A stretch of 57,990 nt of DNA, from the NCBI GenBank assembly GCA_023423975.1, contig JAFAEO010000077.1, positions 1 through 57,990 of the forward strand, given 5' to 3'. The stretch is from Pseudomonadota bacterium (GTDB lineage: Bacteria > Pseudomonadota > Gammaproteobacteria > Burkholderiales > Burkholderiaceae_B). Position 1 is the stretch's first letter. Each line of letters opens with the position of its first letter. Below, one piece after another: positions 33,322-42,271 of this stretch. The notes below the pieces were generated by a model. That model saw only the letters and a program-made list of their open reading frames with translations. It was not told the origin of the DNA and made no database searches. Made by a program: the position numbers and the translations under genes.

Positions 33322-33947
33322 CGTCCGCTCCTGCGTTGCCGCGCATCAAGCGCCCTGAGCCGGGCGTCAAGCTGATCCAGTTGTACGGTAGCAGCGCGCA
33401 GACTCTGTTCCCAGGATTGCAGCGCCGGTTTGCCCAGCACCATGCCAGCCTCTTCAGACACATATTCACTCACGTTTTCCGACAAGCGGCCGGCAACAGT
33501 TGTGGTGGTCGCAATGGCACGATGCAGCAGCAAATGAATTTGTTTTGACAGCAGGCCGCCGGTAAACCGGGCCAGTTCGTGTTCGGAATCCCAGCGCAGG
33601 TCTCGAGCCAGGTCTGAGACTAATTGCGCCAGGCCGGCATCGCCTTCCAGATGCAGCAGCGAGGCCAGCTGTGCAGGATCGTGCCGGTTGCGCAGTGCCC
33701 CTGGCACATCGCCCAGCCGGCTCTCGGGAATGGACAGGGTGACATCGGCCACCACTGCGGGATCGGCGCGCGCCACGCTACCATCGTGCCCAAGGGTAAA
33801 TCGAAGTACAAGACGGCTGATGCGGATGCATACGGTTTTGCCGGCATGCGCGGCAATACGCGTCTTGGCCCAGGGTTCGCGATCCAGCAGCAGGTTCAGG
33901 GCGCGCACAATAGGAATATTTGGATCGGGTAAGGCGGAGAGCAACAT
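33318..33947 (-). CDS. ubiJ: UbiJ, SCP2-domain ubiquinone biosynthesis accessory factor
   Basis: Lipid-binding accessory protein of the Ubi complex. The N-terminal SCP2-like domain (LNLLLDREPWAKTRIAAHAG, then VCIRISRLVLRFTLGHDGSV, VTLSIPESRLGDVPGALRNR) binds prenyl intermediates. The C-terminal third is helical (EQSLRAATVQLDQLDARLRA), probably a coiled coil. The start at 33947 (MLLSALPDP) is preferred because it gives the family N-terminus; an in-frame ATG at 34001 also has a GGA site. It overlaps ubiB by four bases. The normal upstream neighbours ubiE and the Tim44-like gene lie 4 kb away, beyond an ABC transporter block. Confidence 0.82.
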   Translation of the reverse strand: MLLSALPDPNIPIVRALNLLLDREPWAKTRIAAHAGKTVCIRISRLVLRFTLGHDGSVARADPAVVADVTLSIPESRLGDVPGALRNRHDPAQLASLLHLEGDAGLAQLVSDLARDLRWDSEHELARFTGGLLSKQIHLLLHRAIATTTTVAGRLSENVSEYVSEEAGMVLGKPALQSWEQSLRAATVQLDQLDARLRALDARQRRSGR

Positions 33948-34090
33948 AAAAATCCGGTAGGCCACGGCAAGATTCTGAATCCGATAGTGTACTCTTTTCA
34001 TGCAGAATCCGACCCATTTTACGCTTGCGAGCGCTGTCGCGCCTGGATCATAGCGGCACCGCTGGTCAAATCCTGAGCCGCCGCGAGCGT

Positions 34091-34960
34091 TCAGCTATGG
34101 CAATCAGGCACTTCCTGATCCAGATAGACATCAAAGGCCACATCGGTCGCCCACTTTTTGCTGAATGCCGCCCATTGCCCTGCCCTGTCCCATTGTTGCA
34201 TCCGGGCCTGCAACCATTGCGCTTCATGCGCTTTATCGGCCGGCACCAGCCAGGTCAGTGTGCGGGGGGCATCGGCCAGCTCAAGCGTGGCGGAAAATTT
34301 CTTCCATTCCGGATACCGCATCAGGGGTTGCCAGACCGTTTGATCTATCAGCCCCAGATCACATTTGCCTTCGCGTACCGCAACCAGCGCATCCGAAGGC
34401 ACGGCAAAAGACAGCAACGTTGCTCCCGCCCGTGTTGCTTGCTCAGCCGCATGCTCTGCGGTACGGGCGATGCACACGGTGCGCCCGGCCAAATCGGCCC
34501 GCGAGCGGATTTGCGTATCGCTACGGATAACCGCCTTGGGGTACGTACGATAACTGGTAGGAACCGGCGTCACACCGGGCCAGTTTGCTGCATCTGCCGG
34601 CAGGCTGTAAAGCGCCAAATCGACGCTGCCTTCTGCCAACGCCTTTGCCGCCTGGTCAGGCGCAAGCTGAACCAGTTGCACCGGCAGATTCAGGGCAGCG
34701 GCAAGCGCCTTGACGGCGGGGGCATCAAGCCGGTCTTCGGTCCTGACCTTGGCGCCCGGCGCAGCAGCAGGCGTGACGTGAATCACCGCCACGCGCAGCG
34801 AGCCCCGGGATGCCGCCTGGGGAAACAGGTCTGTTGCGCCGCTAGCGATAGAAGCGGTGGTAGCAGTGGAAGGGGTAGTGGCAGCGGCAGGCATCAATGC
34901 CCCGGCACAGGCTAACAATAGCATTGCTCGCAGGACAGATCGAATGGGCAGCAGGGTCAT
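34091..34960 (-). CDS. Family 3 extracellular solute-binding protein
   Basis: 289-residue periplasmic protein with a signal peptide (LRAMLLLACAGALMPAAATT) followed by a Thr/Ala/Ser-rich stretch. The body has the type 2 binding fold: VDLALYSLPADA, TVCIARTAEHAAEQATRAGA, VREGKCDLGLIDQTVWQPLM and AAFSKKWA near the C-terminus. This is an amino-acid-type (SBP_bac_3) receptor. It has no permease or ATPase of its own class nearby and follows the NitT/TauT-type permease by 58 bases. It may be a second receptor for that transporter, or a periplasmic sensor. Confidence 0.75.
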   Translation of the reverse strand: MTLLPIRSVLRAMLLLACAGALMPAAATTPSTATTASIASGATDLFPQAASRGSLRVAVIHVTPAAAPGAKVRTEDRLDAPAVKALAAALNLPVQLVQLAPDQAAKALAEGSVDLALYSLPADAANWPGVTPVPTSYRTYPKAVIRSDTQIRSRADLAGRTVCIARTAEHAAEQATRAGATLLSFAVPSDALVAVREGKCDLGLIDQTVWQPLMRYPEWKKFSATLELADAPRTLTWLVPADKAHEAQWLQARMQQWDRAGQWAAFSKKWATDVAFDVYLDQEVPDCHS

Positions 34961-35018
34961 GATGCATCTTCCCGTCCCGCTTAGGCAGCGGGACTTGCAG
35001 GATAGGGTATTGCGTGAC

Positions 35019-35792
35019 TCAAACGTATTGGTAACGCAGCAGGCGGTGCTTGATACGCTCCAGGATCAACTGATCGATAAGCGCCGCAAGAATGGCGATG
35101 ACCAGAATATTGGCCATGACACCTGTCATATCGCCGGTGTCGCCGGAAAAACTCAGCGAACGGCCAAGGCCCTTGCCGAAGTCAACCAGCATTTCCACAG
35201 AGATCAGCGCGCGCCATGCGTTACCAAAGGCCAATTGCGCGCCGGTAATCAGCTCGGGCATGACCGCAGGCAGGTAAACGCGCCTTACCAGGCCCCAGCG
35301 ACTGGCTCCCATGACGCGAGCCGCAGAAATATGCACCTTGTGTACCGATTCGGTGGCGTTCATGACGCTGAGCGCTGCCGGGAAAAAGGCAGCCAGCGCC
35401 ACCACAACAATCATGGGCTTATTGCCAAAACCCCAGACAATCAGAAACAGCGGCACCCAGGCAATGCTGGGCAGCGACTGCAGGATCACAATCACATTGC
35501 GCAGCACTTCGCGAAAGAAATTCAGACTGGCCGCCAGCAGACCGAAGGCGATGCCACAAATCAGCGCGATGCCGTAGCCCGTGCCAAGACGCGCCAGGGA
35601 CCCGGCCAGACCGCTATAGAACTCACCGCTACGAATGCTTTCGGACAGGCGCTCGAGCACCGGCAGAATACCGGGCATGAGAAAATCTGGCAGTGTCAAT
35701 GCGACCAGTTGCCAGACCAGAAGAATGAAGGCGATGGCCAGCACCACCGCCAGCGGCTTTTTGTAGCCGCCGATCCGGGTGTTGTTGCTCAC
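35019..35792 (-). CDS. NitT/TauT-type ABC transporter permease (SsuC/TauC-like)
   Basis: 257-residue inner-membrane permease of the nitrate/sulfonate/taurine importer family. About six membrane helices are visible, with SLARLGTGYGIALICGIAFG and the EAA loop AARVMGASRWGLVRRVYLPAVMPELITG split by the conserved GAS.WG. It starts with GTG overlapping the stop codon of the receptor gene upstream (GTGA). The substrate is not determined: sulfonates, taurine, nitrate, pyrimidine precursors and others share this fold. Confidence 0.87.
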   Translation of the reverse strand: MSNNTRIGGYKKPLAVVLAIAFILLVWQLVALTLPDFLMPGILPVLERLSESIRSGEFYSGLAGSLARLGTGYGIALICGIAFGLLAASLNFFREVLRNVIVILQSLPSIAWVPLFLIVWGFGNKPMIVVVALAAFFPAALSVMNATESVHKVHISAARVMGASRWGLVRRVYLPAVMPELITGAQLAFGNAWRALISVEMLVDFGKGLGRSLSFSGDTGDMTGVMANILVIAILAALIDQLILERIKHRLLRYQYV

Positions 35793-36787
35793 AGTTTACG
35801 TGCCTTCTGCCATTCAAGATCCAGCACTGTATTTACGTCAAATGGCTTGCCATCCTTGGTCTTCAGGGAACCATTGCTCTCCATGATGCGAGCCAGCTCT
35901 GTCATCCGCTCAATATCCTTGTCTGTCACCGTAGGCGTAAATTCCTGGGTCTTGATCGCGTCTTCGATCACGATCTCGCGCGCCAGCTCTCCCTGCTTAA
36001 GGGTCTTGAGGGTAGGTTCAGCGATAAAGTAACTGGCGATCAGCTTCGATGCCTGGGCCGGTTGTTTTTCAAGCAATTCGATTGCCTGCTGCTGGGCATC
36101 GAGTGCCTTCCATATATCGTCCTTGCGGGCTTGCAGCACTTTGCCGGAAGTAATCACGACCATGCACGGAAAGGGCCAGCTTTGACCAACTTCATAAATC
36201 TGTTTGACCGGCGCGACCAGTTGCGCAATCCGGTCATACGGTTCGAAAAGAAACGCAGCATTTACGCGATTGCCCACCAGCGACTGGACAGCGACCGCGG
36301 GGCTCACGCCCATGACGCTGACATCACCCTCGACCAGGCCAGCCTGCTTGAACACCACGCCGCGCAAAACGGTATCGGCGGTGCTGCCCTGGCTTTGCGA
36401 AGCCAGTGTTTTACCTTTCAGGTCGGCCACAGTATTAATACCAGCATCATCACGCACGACCAGCGAGTGGTAGCCGCGCTGCGCGCCGGCCACTACTTTC
36501 AGGTCTGCGCCACGGGAGGCCCAGGAAATGGCATTAGTAAAGCCCAGCACGCCCACATCAACCTGGCCGCCAACAATCGCCTTGATCAGATCGGTACCAG
36601 ATTTGAACTCCATCAGATCGGTGTCCAGACCCTGTTTTTTATAGAATTCACCTTCGTGAGCAACGATGGCCTGCGCATCATCCATCACCCGCAGATAGCC
36701 TACCTTGAGCTTGTCGGCCGCCATGGCCGCACCGGACAGCAACAACGAAGCCACCAGGGGCAAGGCGGTCCATTTACGAATATTCAT
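35789..36787 (-). CDS. NitT/TauT-type ABC transporter substrate-binding protein
   Basis: 332-residue periplasmic receptor with signal peptide (WTALPLVASLLLSGAAMAAD). LKVGYLRVMDDAQAIVAHEG, GVLGFTNAISWASRG, DLKGKTLASQSQGSTADTVL and NAAFLFEPYDRIAQL are typical of the SsuA/TauA/NrtA group. The motif set for alkanesulfonate binding is not clear enough to name a ligand. It lies between the ATPase and the permease, and its stop codon overlaps the permease start. Confidence 0.87.
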   Translation of the reverse strand: MNIRKWTALPLVASLLLSGAAMAADKLKVGYLRVMDDAQAIVAHEGEFYKKQGLDTDLMEFKSGTDLIKAIVGGQVDVGVLGFTNAISWASRGADLKVVAGAQRGYHSLVVRDDAGINTVADLKGKTLASQSQGSTADTVLRGVVFKQAGLVEGDVSVMGVSPAVAVQSLVGNRVNAAFLFEPYDRIAQLVAPVKQIYEVGQSWPFPCMVVITSGKVLQARKDDIWKALDAQQQAIELLEKQPAQASKLIASYFIAEPTLKTLKQGELAREIVIEDAIKTQEFTPTVTDKDIERMTELARIMESNGSLKTKDGKPFDVNTVLDLEWQKARKL

Positions 36788-36970
36788 CTCTGACTCTCTC
36801 TAAAAATTTGAATGGTTTTTTTATTGACTCACATACTGCCTGCAAGCGGATTTTTTGCCGCCAGTCTGCATCTGCCGGTCTGGCCTGTTATCGACTCTGT
36901 TTAACGATACCGGCCGTGACACAGAGCCGGTTAAGCGCAGCAAGAAGATCGCATCAGGCCTGCGTCGTGC

Positions 36971-37747
36971 TCAGGCGGCCATTTCAACCGGCTTTGCTGC
37001 CGGCTTGGCTTCATGCGTGACCGCAATACCCAGCAGGCTGAGAATTTCTCGTTTTTCTGCGGCCAGATCCGACAGATCGTGCGAACGTTCCCGATGTGTC
37101 AGATTGAATTCCTTAAGGACCGTGGCAGGCCTTGCGCTGAACACCATCACGCGGTCGGCCAGAAACAGGGCTTCATCCACATCGTGTGTTACCAGCAGCA
37201 CGGTCGGCCTGGCCTGTTCAACCAGATCAAGCAACACATCCTGAAGGCTGAGCCGGGTCAGCGCATCCAGCGCGCCAAATGGCTCATCCAGCAACAGCAC
37301 TTCCGGTTCGGCAATGAAAGCGCGGGCCAGCGCGGCACGCTGGCGCATGCCGCCAGAAACCTGATGCGGATAATAATGTTCAAAACCGTCCAGACCCACG
37401 CGTTGCAGCCACGTGGTGGCGCGTTCGTACGCCTGCTTGCGGGCCACTTGCTGGAACTCCAGTGCCATGGCAACGTTCTGTTTGAGCGTCAGCCACGGAT
37501 ACAGCGCATGCTCCTGAAATACCAGGGTGCGGCTCGGATCCGGCTTGGTCACAGGCTGCGAATCGGTATCAATATGGCCCGACGTGGTGCTCTCCAGGCC
37601 GGCAGCCATGTGCAACAGCGTGGATTTGCCTGAACCGGAAGGCCCTACCAGGGCAACGATCTCGCCCGAGCGAAAGTCGGCGCTGAAATTCTCAACAACC
37701 GAAAGCGAACCGAACTGCTTATAAACATTGTTGAAGCTAAGATTCAC
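36971..37747 (-). CDS. NitT/TauT-type ABC transporter ATPase (SsuB/TauB-like)
   Basis: 258-residue ATPase with Walker A GPSGSGKST near residue 36, Q-loop VFQEHALYPWLTLKQNVAMA, signature VSGGMRQRAALARAF, Walker B VLLLDEPFGALDALTR and switch His in VTHDVDEALFLADR. All residues needed for ATP hydrolysis are present. It is the first gene of the four-gene transporter block. The 200 bases upstream are AT-rich (37748-37860) and probably carry its promoter, between the gene and the Tim44-like terminator. Confidence 0.9.
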   Translation of the reverse strand: MNLSFNNVYKQFGSLSVVENFSADFRSGEIVALVGPSGSGKSTLLHMAAGLESTTSGHIDTDSQPVTKPDPSRTLVFQEHALYPWLTLKQNVAMALEFQQVARKQAYERATTWLQRVGLDGFEHYYPHQVSGGMRQRAALARAFIAEPEVLLLDEPFGALDALTRLSLQDVLLDLVEQARPTVLLVTHDVDEALFLADRVMVFSARPATVLKEFNLTHRERSHDLSDLAAEKREILSLLGIAVTHEAKPAAKPVEMAA

Positions 37748-37880
37748 GGTATTTTCCCTATACGATCTGACACTATAACCAAATCTTCTTAAGAGAAAAA
37801 ATAATTAGTATTTATTTTTATATAGCTATTAGTTATTAATAATAAGCGGCAGTCATAAAGGCTCGCCAGCCACAAAACAG

Positions 37881-37913
37881 CAAGGCGTGATCACGAAACA
37901 TGATCACGCCTTG
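37881..37913 (-). terminator. Strong hairpin terminator after the Tim44-like gene
   Basis: Thirteen-base perfect stem (arms AAGGCGTGATCA and TGATCACGCCTT plus one outer C-G pair) with a seven-base loop, 40 bases after the gene's stop codon. On the minus strand it is followed by GCTGTTTTG. It should insulate the downstream transporter block from the ubiE side. Confidence 0.65.
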
Positions 37914-37952
37914 TGTGCCGGCTAACTTTGCCGACGTCGTTCTACTCTACAG

Positions 37953-38942
37953 TCAGGAAGCGTTTTCCACCGGAATCTGCTGAATACCTGCCAGCAGCCA
38001 ACCGGAATTGTTTTCCTTATACAGGTTCCACACTTCCTCGAATCGGAAAGCGGCTTCCTGAGCGTCTTCACGCAACATGCCGGAAAAACGTACCGAAGCA
38101 AGATGGCCGTCCTGAACCTGCTCGATACCAAGCAACTCTGCATTGAGCAGCACCACTTCAGTCTGGCTTTGTCCTGCGCGGCTGGTAATTTGCGGAGACA
38201 ATTCTGCCACCAGATCTTCGGTCAGATAGTTCTTCAGATCTTCGATATCGCCCTTGTCCCACAAGCCCTGAATGGTCACGAACTGCTTCTTGGCGGTTTG
38301 CAGAAAGGTTGGGGTATCGAAATCGCCCGGGACAAACCAGCTCTTGTCTGCCGGTTCGGCCGCTGCCTGCGCATTGCCGGAAAAGTCTGTGGCAGACAGG
38401 CCGCTGCTCTGCTGCATGCCGCCACTGGTGCTGTCCTGCCCGGTGTACTGATGCCGTGAACCCGGCGCTGGCGCGCCAGACTGACGCTGCATAGGCGAGG
38501 CGCCCTGGAAGGCAGGACGAGCCTGACCACCGCGCAAGCGACGCACAATAAACATGACGCCAAAAATAACGAGGCCAATAAGCAATGCGCTGGACAGAAA
38601 CTCAAGCATGGCGCCGCCCAGGCCCAGGCTTGACAGCAACGCCGCAATACCCAGACCAGCGGCTATACCGGCGATCGGGCCCAGAAAACGGGAAAAGCCA
38701 CTACGCTGCGCTGCAGCGCCAGCATTGGCAGCAGCGCCGGCTGGCGCCGCTGAAGTGCGATTGACGGCATTGGGAGCCTGTGCCGCTGGAGCCCGGTTCG
38801 TTGTAATGTTGGAAGACTGGCGTCCGAAACTGCTGCCCCCTCCCATACGGCGGGCTTCAGCGTCATGGGTCACGGCCAGCATGCTTACAGATGACACGAC
38901 AATCATCGCAGCGGCGAGAAATTTAGACCACTTTTTGAACAT
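37953..38942 (-). CDS. Tim44-like domain membrane protein
   Basis: 329 residues. N-terminal signal or anchor (FLAAAMIVVSSVSMLAVTHD), then an Arg/Gly/Ala-rich low-complexity part, two hydrophobic segments (FLGPIAGIAAGLGIAALLSS and LLIGLVIFGVMFIVRRL, about 90-140), a second Ser/Gln/Gly linker, and a C-terminal Tim44/MBA1-like domain (TFLQTAKKQFVTIQGLWDKG to the end). Such proteins are common beside ubi genes in this family; the function is unknown, possibly membrane-protein assembly or a Ubi-complex partner. It lies downstream of ubiE. Confidence 0.82.
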   Translation of the reverse strand: MFKKWSKFLAAAMIVVSSVSMLAVTHDAEARRMGGGSSFGRQSSNITTNRAPAAQAPNAVNRTSAAPAGAAANAGAAAQRSGFSRFLGPIAGIAAGLGIAALLSSLGLGGAMLEFLSSALLIGLVIFGVMFIVRRLRGGQARPAFQGASPMQRQSGAPAPGSRHQYTGQDSTSGGMQQSSGLSATDFSGNAQAAAEPADKSWFVPGDFDTPTFLQTAKKQFVTIQGLWDKGDIEDLKNYLTEDLVAELSPQITSRAGQSQTEVVLLNAELLGIEQVQDGHLASVRFSGMLREDAQEAAFRFEEVWNLYKENNSGWLLAGIQQIPVENAS

Positions 38943-39082
38943 TGATTATTGCTCCGGTGGGATTAACCCACAATGAATAAATTAGCAAACAATTCAATCT
39001 TACAAAAACCTGAATATTAATGCAAGCTACTTTGTAATGACCTGAAAAATGAAGGATCGATTTGCCCGATGGGCACGCCTGT

Positions 39083-39104
39083 GCGGGGGGACAACTGCCC
39101 CCGC
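39083..39104 (-). terminator. GC-rich hairpin after ubiE
   Basis: GCGGGGG and CCCCCGC with an eight-base loop, 21 bases after the ubiE stop codon. No clear T-run follows on the minus strand. It could attenuate read-through into the Tim44-like gene or protect the ubiE 3' end. Confidence 0.4.
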
Positions 39105-39124
39105 GGGAACAGGCAGACTCAAGG

Positions 39125-39898
39125 TCAGAACAGCTTGACGCCTTCGTGCAACGCCACCACACCGGCAGTCAGATTGAAATAGCTGACCCGCGGTAAACCG
39201 GCGTCGCGCATCATTTGCGCCAGCGTTTCCTGATCGGGGTGCATGCGGATGGATTCGGCCAGATAGCGGTAACTGTCTTCGTCATCCGCCACTTTTTTGC
39301 CAAGCCAGGGAAGAATATTGAACGAATACCAGTCATAGGCAGGCGCCAGCGGCGCCGCGATGCGCGAAAACTCCAGCACCAGCAATTTGCCACCGGGCTT
39401 GAGCACCCGTTGCATTTGTTGCAGAGCCTGGTCCTTGTGCGTCATATTGCGCAGGCCAAAGGCTACAGTGACCACATCAAAAAATTCGTCGGGAAACGGC
39501 AGGTGCTCGGCATCGCATACCACGGTTGGCAGCAACACCCCCTTATCGATGAGGCGATCCCGCCCCACCTGTAACATAGAAGAGTTGATATCGGTATGCC
39601 AGACCTGGCCGGTGGGCCCGACCTTACCTGCGAAAGCCAGGGCCAGGTCACCCGTGCCACCGGCAATATCGAGTACCCGCATGCCAGGCAGCACGCCTGC
39701 TCGTCCGATTGTGAAACTTTTCCAGAGACGATGCATGCCGCCGGACATCAGGTCATTCATGACATCGTAACGTTGCGCCACCGAATGAAAAACTTGCGCC
39801 ACTTTTCCGGCCTTTTCCTGTTCATCGACAGTGCGGAAGCCGAAATGCGTGGTACCGGATTGCCCGGCTGGCGTTGGACGTTCTGAATTCATATGCAA
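39125..39898 (-). CDS. ubiE: Ubiquinone/menaquinone C-methyltransferase UbiE
   Basis: SAM-dependent C-methylation of the benzoquinol ring in ubiquinone synthesis. The 257 residues show FGFRTVDEQEKAGKVAQVFH, VAQRYDVMNDLMSGGMHRLW, SAM loop VLDIAGGTGDLALAFAG, the family motif FDVVTVAFGLRNMTHKDQAL and KPGGKLLVLEFSR, then YSFNILPWLGKKVADDEDSY. All are conserved. It is the first gene of the minus-strand run and is divergent from phoB. Confidence 0.95.
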   Translation of the reverse strand: MHMNSERPTPAGQSGTTHFGFRTVDEQEKAGKVAQVFHSVAQRYDVMNDLMSGGMHRLWKSFTIGRAGVLPGMRVLDIAGGTGDLALAFAGKVGPTGQVWHTDINSSMLQVGRDRLIDKGVLLPTVVCDAEHLPFPDEFFDVVTVAFGLRNMTHKDQALQQMQRVLKPGGKLLVLEFSRIAAPLAPAYDWYSFNILPWLGKKVADDEDSYRYLAESIRMHPDQETLAQMMRDAGLPRVSYFNLTAGVVALHEGVKLF

Positions 39899-39918
39899 TC
39901 TTTATGAAAAGTAGGCAG

Positions 39919-39942
39919 GATTGTCACAAACATGACACAATC
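39919..39942. promoter_or_regulatory. Palindrome between ubiE and phoB
   Basis: GATTGT-N12-ACAATC, with TGTCA and TGACA inside. It lies about 20 bases from the ubiE start and 70 bases from phoB. The TGTCA-type halves recall a Pho box, but the second half is inverted instead of a direct repeat, so PhoB autoregulation is only a possibility. Confidence 0.3.
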
Positions 39943-40011
39943 AGGCAATACCATTGGAGCCTAGTATTTCCGGTTAATGTCAATCGTGTGACTTTTTAAT
40001 TTTACTTCATT

Positions 40012-40707
40012 ATGGCCAGCACAATTCTCGTCGTCGAAGACGAACCCGCAATTCAAGAGCTCATCTCCGTCAACCTGTCCTTTGCCGGCCACAAAGTGCT
40101 GCGTGCGCTGGATGCCGAACAGGCAAAGGTACTGATTAATGCGGAATTGCCCGATCTGATTCTGCTGGACTGGATGCTGCCCGGCTCCACCGGCCTGAAT
40201 CTGGCGCGCAACCTGCGCAGCAGCGAGCGCACCCGCGACATCCCCATTATCATGCTCACCGCCAAAAGCTCCGAAGCCGATAAAGTAGAAGGGCTCGAAA
40301 GCGGCGCCGACGACTACATTACCAAGCCCTTTTCTCCTAAAGAGCTGATGGCGCGCATCAAGGCAGTGCTGCGTCGCCGTGCCCCGCAACTGACCGACGA
40401 TGAAATCGAGATCTCCGGGCTCAAGCTGGATCCGGTGTCACACCGCATCACAGGCAATGGATCAAACCTGCCGCTGGGTCCGACCGAATTTCGTCTGCTG
40501 CACTTTTTCATGACACACCCGGAGCGGGTATTCACCCGCGGTCAGTTGCTCGATCAGGTCTGGGGAGATCATGTATTTCTGGAAGAGCGCACTGTCGACG
40601 TACATATCCGTCGGCTGCGCAAGGCGCTTGAGCCAAGCAACCATCATAATCTGGTTGAAACTGTACGTGGAAGCGGGTATCGTTTTACCTCTAAACTGCC
40701 GGCCTGA
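40012..40707 (+). CDS. phoB: PhoB, phosphate regulon response regulator
   Basis: 231-residue OmpR/PhoB-type regulator. The receiver domain has acidic residues in VVEDEPAIQEL, phospho-acceptor Asp53 in LILLDWMLPGSTGL, and the conserved Lys in DDYITKPFSPKEL. The C-terminal winged helix contains LPLGPTEFRLLHFFM and RTVDVHIRRLRKALEP with VRGSGYRF. Assignment to PhoB instead of other paralogues rests on the close match and the PhoR gene 126 bases downstream. No pst or phoU genes are nearby. Confidence 0.93.
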   Translation: MASTILVVEDEPAIQELISVNLSFAGHKVLRALDAEQAKVLINAELPDLILLDWMLPGSTGLNLARNLRSSERTRDIPIIMLTAKSSEADKVEGLESGADDYITKPFSPKELMARIKAVLRRRAPQLTDDEIEISGLKLDPVSHRITGNGSNLPLGPTEFRLLHFFMTHPERVFTRGQLLDQVWGDHVFLEERTVDVHIRRLRKALEPSNHHNLVETVRGSGYRFTSKLPA

Positions 40708-40833
40708 TTGCCCAACCGGCCCGGCATAGCGGGCCTGGTTTTCATTATTGATGCTGGCCACTTTGCAGGCGCACCGTGTTTTTCTTCAAGGTTGGGCGGC
40801 CAGCGCACGCCATTGTTCAGGATATAATCAATC

Positions 40834-42174
40834 ATGCCCCGCCCCTCACTCCTGTTCGCCTATCTTGCTGCCGTTGCCCTTGCGCTGGGCATCCAGTGGC
40901 TCGTCGGCGGGTTCAGCGGCGTTCTATTGCTGGCCGCGTGCGGCATCATTTATCTTGTCGGACATCAACGGCATCACAGGCTCACGCTCAAGTGGGTGAG
41001 CCACCCCACCAACGCCCCACCGCCAGACCTGGGCAGCTATGACGAAATTGTCACCCCGATTTATAAATACGTACGCACCCGCCAAAACGAATACACCGCA
41101 CTGCGCGAACTGACCAATAACGTACTTTCGGCTGCGCAGGCGCTACCGGCTGCAGCAGTCACGCTGGACAAGTCCTTTCAGATCGAATGGTGCAACGCCC
41201 AATCCCAGCGACTGCTGGACCTGGTCTACGAAAAAGACAAGGGCTACAACATCTTCAATATCATTCGCCTGCCTGAGTTTTTCGATTATGCCCAAAGTCG
41301 TCAATGGACTCGCCCTTTGCGCAGTCGCAGGGAAATCGGCGGACAGGTGTGCTCCCTGCAATTTCAGCTGACCCAGCACGCCAATGAAGGATACCTGCTG
41401 TTGTGCCAGGACATTACCCAGCTGGAAAAACTGCAAACCACGCAACGGGACTTTGTCGCCAACGTTTCGCATGAAATCCGCACCCCCCTGACCGTATTGA
41501 TCGGCTTTCTCGAAACCATGCGCGACCTGCCAAATGAAGCGCTCACCAAAGAACAGCGCAAGCAATACGAAGAATTAATGCACGAGCAGGCGCAACGGAT
41601 GCTGGCCATCGTAGCCGATCTGCTGACCCTGTCCACCCTGGAGTCGACCGAGATCGTTGAAGGCTCCAACGTACAACTGGCCCCCATTATCGACAAGGCA
41701 GCCGTGCAGGCCCAGTCCATCTCGCGCGAGTCACACGCCTTCGAATTCGACGTGGACCCCACGCTGGCGGTCGTCGGACAGATGAACGAACTGGCGTCTG
41801 CTGTCACCAACCTGCTGACCAATGCCGTACGCTACACGCCGGAAGGCGGAAAAATTACCATCCGCTGGGCCCGCAACGAACATGGCGAAGCCATTTTCAG
41901 CGTGACCGACACGGGCCTGGGTATTGAAAAGAAAGACATTCCGCGCATTACCGAGCGCTTTTACCGGGTAGACAAAAGCCGTTCGCGCGCATCGGGCGGA
42001 ACCGGCCTGGGCCTGGCCATTACCAAGCACATTGTCATCCGGCACAATGCCAAGCTGGTTGTAGACAGCGAAATCAACAAGGGCAGCACCTTCAAGATTG
42101 TTTTTCCGGAAAATCTCGTAGTCCATACCTCTGTGAGCACAGACGCCCAGATCGTCGAAGATGCCGGGGCATAA
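40834..42174 (+). CDS. phoR: PhoR, phosphate regulon sensor histidine kinase
   Basis: 446-residue inner-membrane kinase. Two helices near the N-terminus (residues 6-43) with almost no periplasmic loop, as in PhoR. A PAS domain is at about 95-195 (LPAAAVTLDKSFQIEWCNAQ). HisKA contains His213 in VSHEIRTPLTVLIGFLETMR. The ATPase domain has N box NLLTNAVRYTP, G1 DTGLGIEKKDIPRITERFY and G2 GGTGLGLAITKHI. The short loop means that phosphate status would be sensed through the Pst/PhoU complex, encoded elsewhere. Confidence 0.93.
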   Translation: MPRPSLLFAYLAAVALALGIQWLVGGFSGVLLLAACGIIYLVGHQRHHRLTLKWVSHPTNAPPPDLGSYDEIVTPIYKYVRTRQNEYTALRELTNNVLSAAQALPAAAVTLDKSFQIEWCNAQSQRLLDLVYEKDKGYNIFNIIRLPEFFDYAQSRQWTRPLRSRREIGGQVCSLQFQLTQHANEGYLLLCQDITQLEKLQTTQRDFVANVSHEIRTPLTVLIGFLETMRDLPNEALTKEQRKQYEELMHEQAQRMLAIVADLLTLSTLESTEIVEGSNVQLAPIIDKAAVQAQSISRESHAFEFDVDPTLAVVGQMNELASAVTNLLTNAVRYTPEGGKITIRWARNEHGEAIFSVTDTGLGIEKKDIPRITERFYRVDKSRSRASGGTGLGLAITKHIVIRHNAKLVVDSEINKGSTFKIVFPENLVVHTSVSTDAQIVEDAGA

Positions 42175-42271
42175 CTTGCCCGCGCCACGGCCAGATGCCT
42201 CGCGGGCATGCACAGCGGCATGTCCAAATCACCGAAGCTGAACTCTAAACAGACGATCAGTTGCTTTAGTT

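Noticed and set aside
31669..33375. Plus-strand open frame of 568 codons opposite ubiB
   Set aside because: It is antisense to a clear UbiB with all motifs, has His/Gln-rich composition typical of reverse-strand frames, and no ribosome site.
34857..36032. Plus-strand open frame of 391 codons opposite the transporter genes
   Set aside because: Overlaps well-supported minus-strand receptor and permease genes; no recognisable domain.
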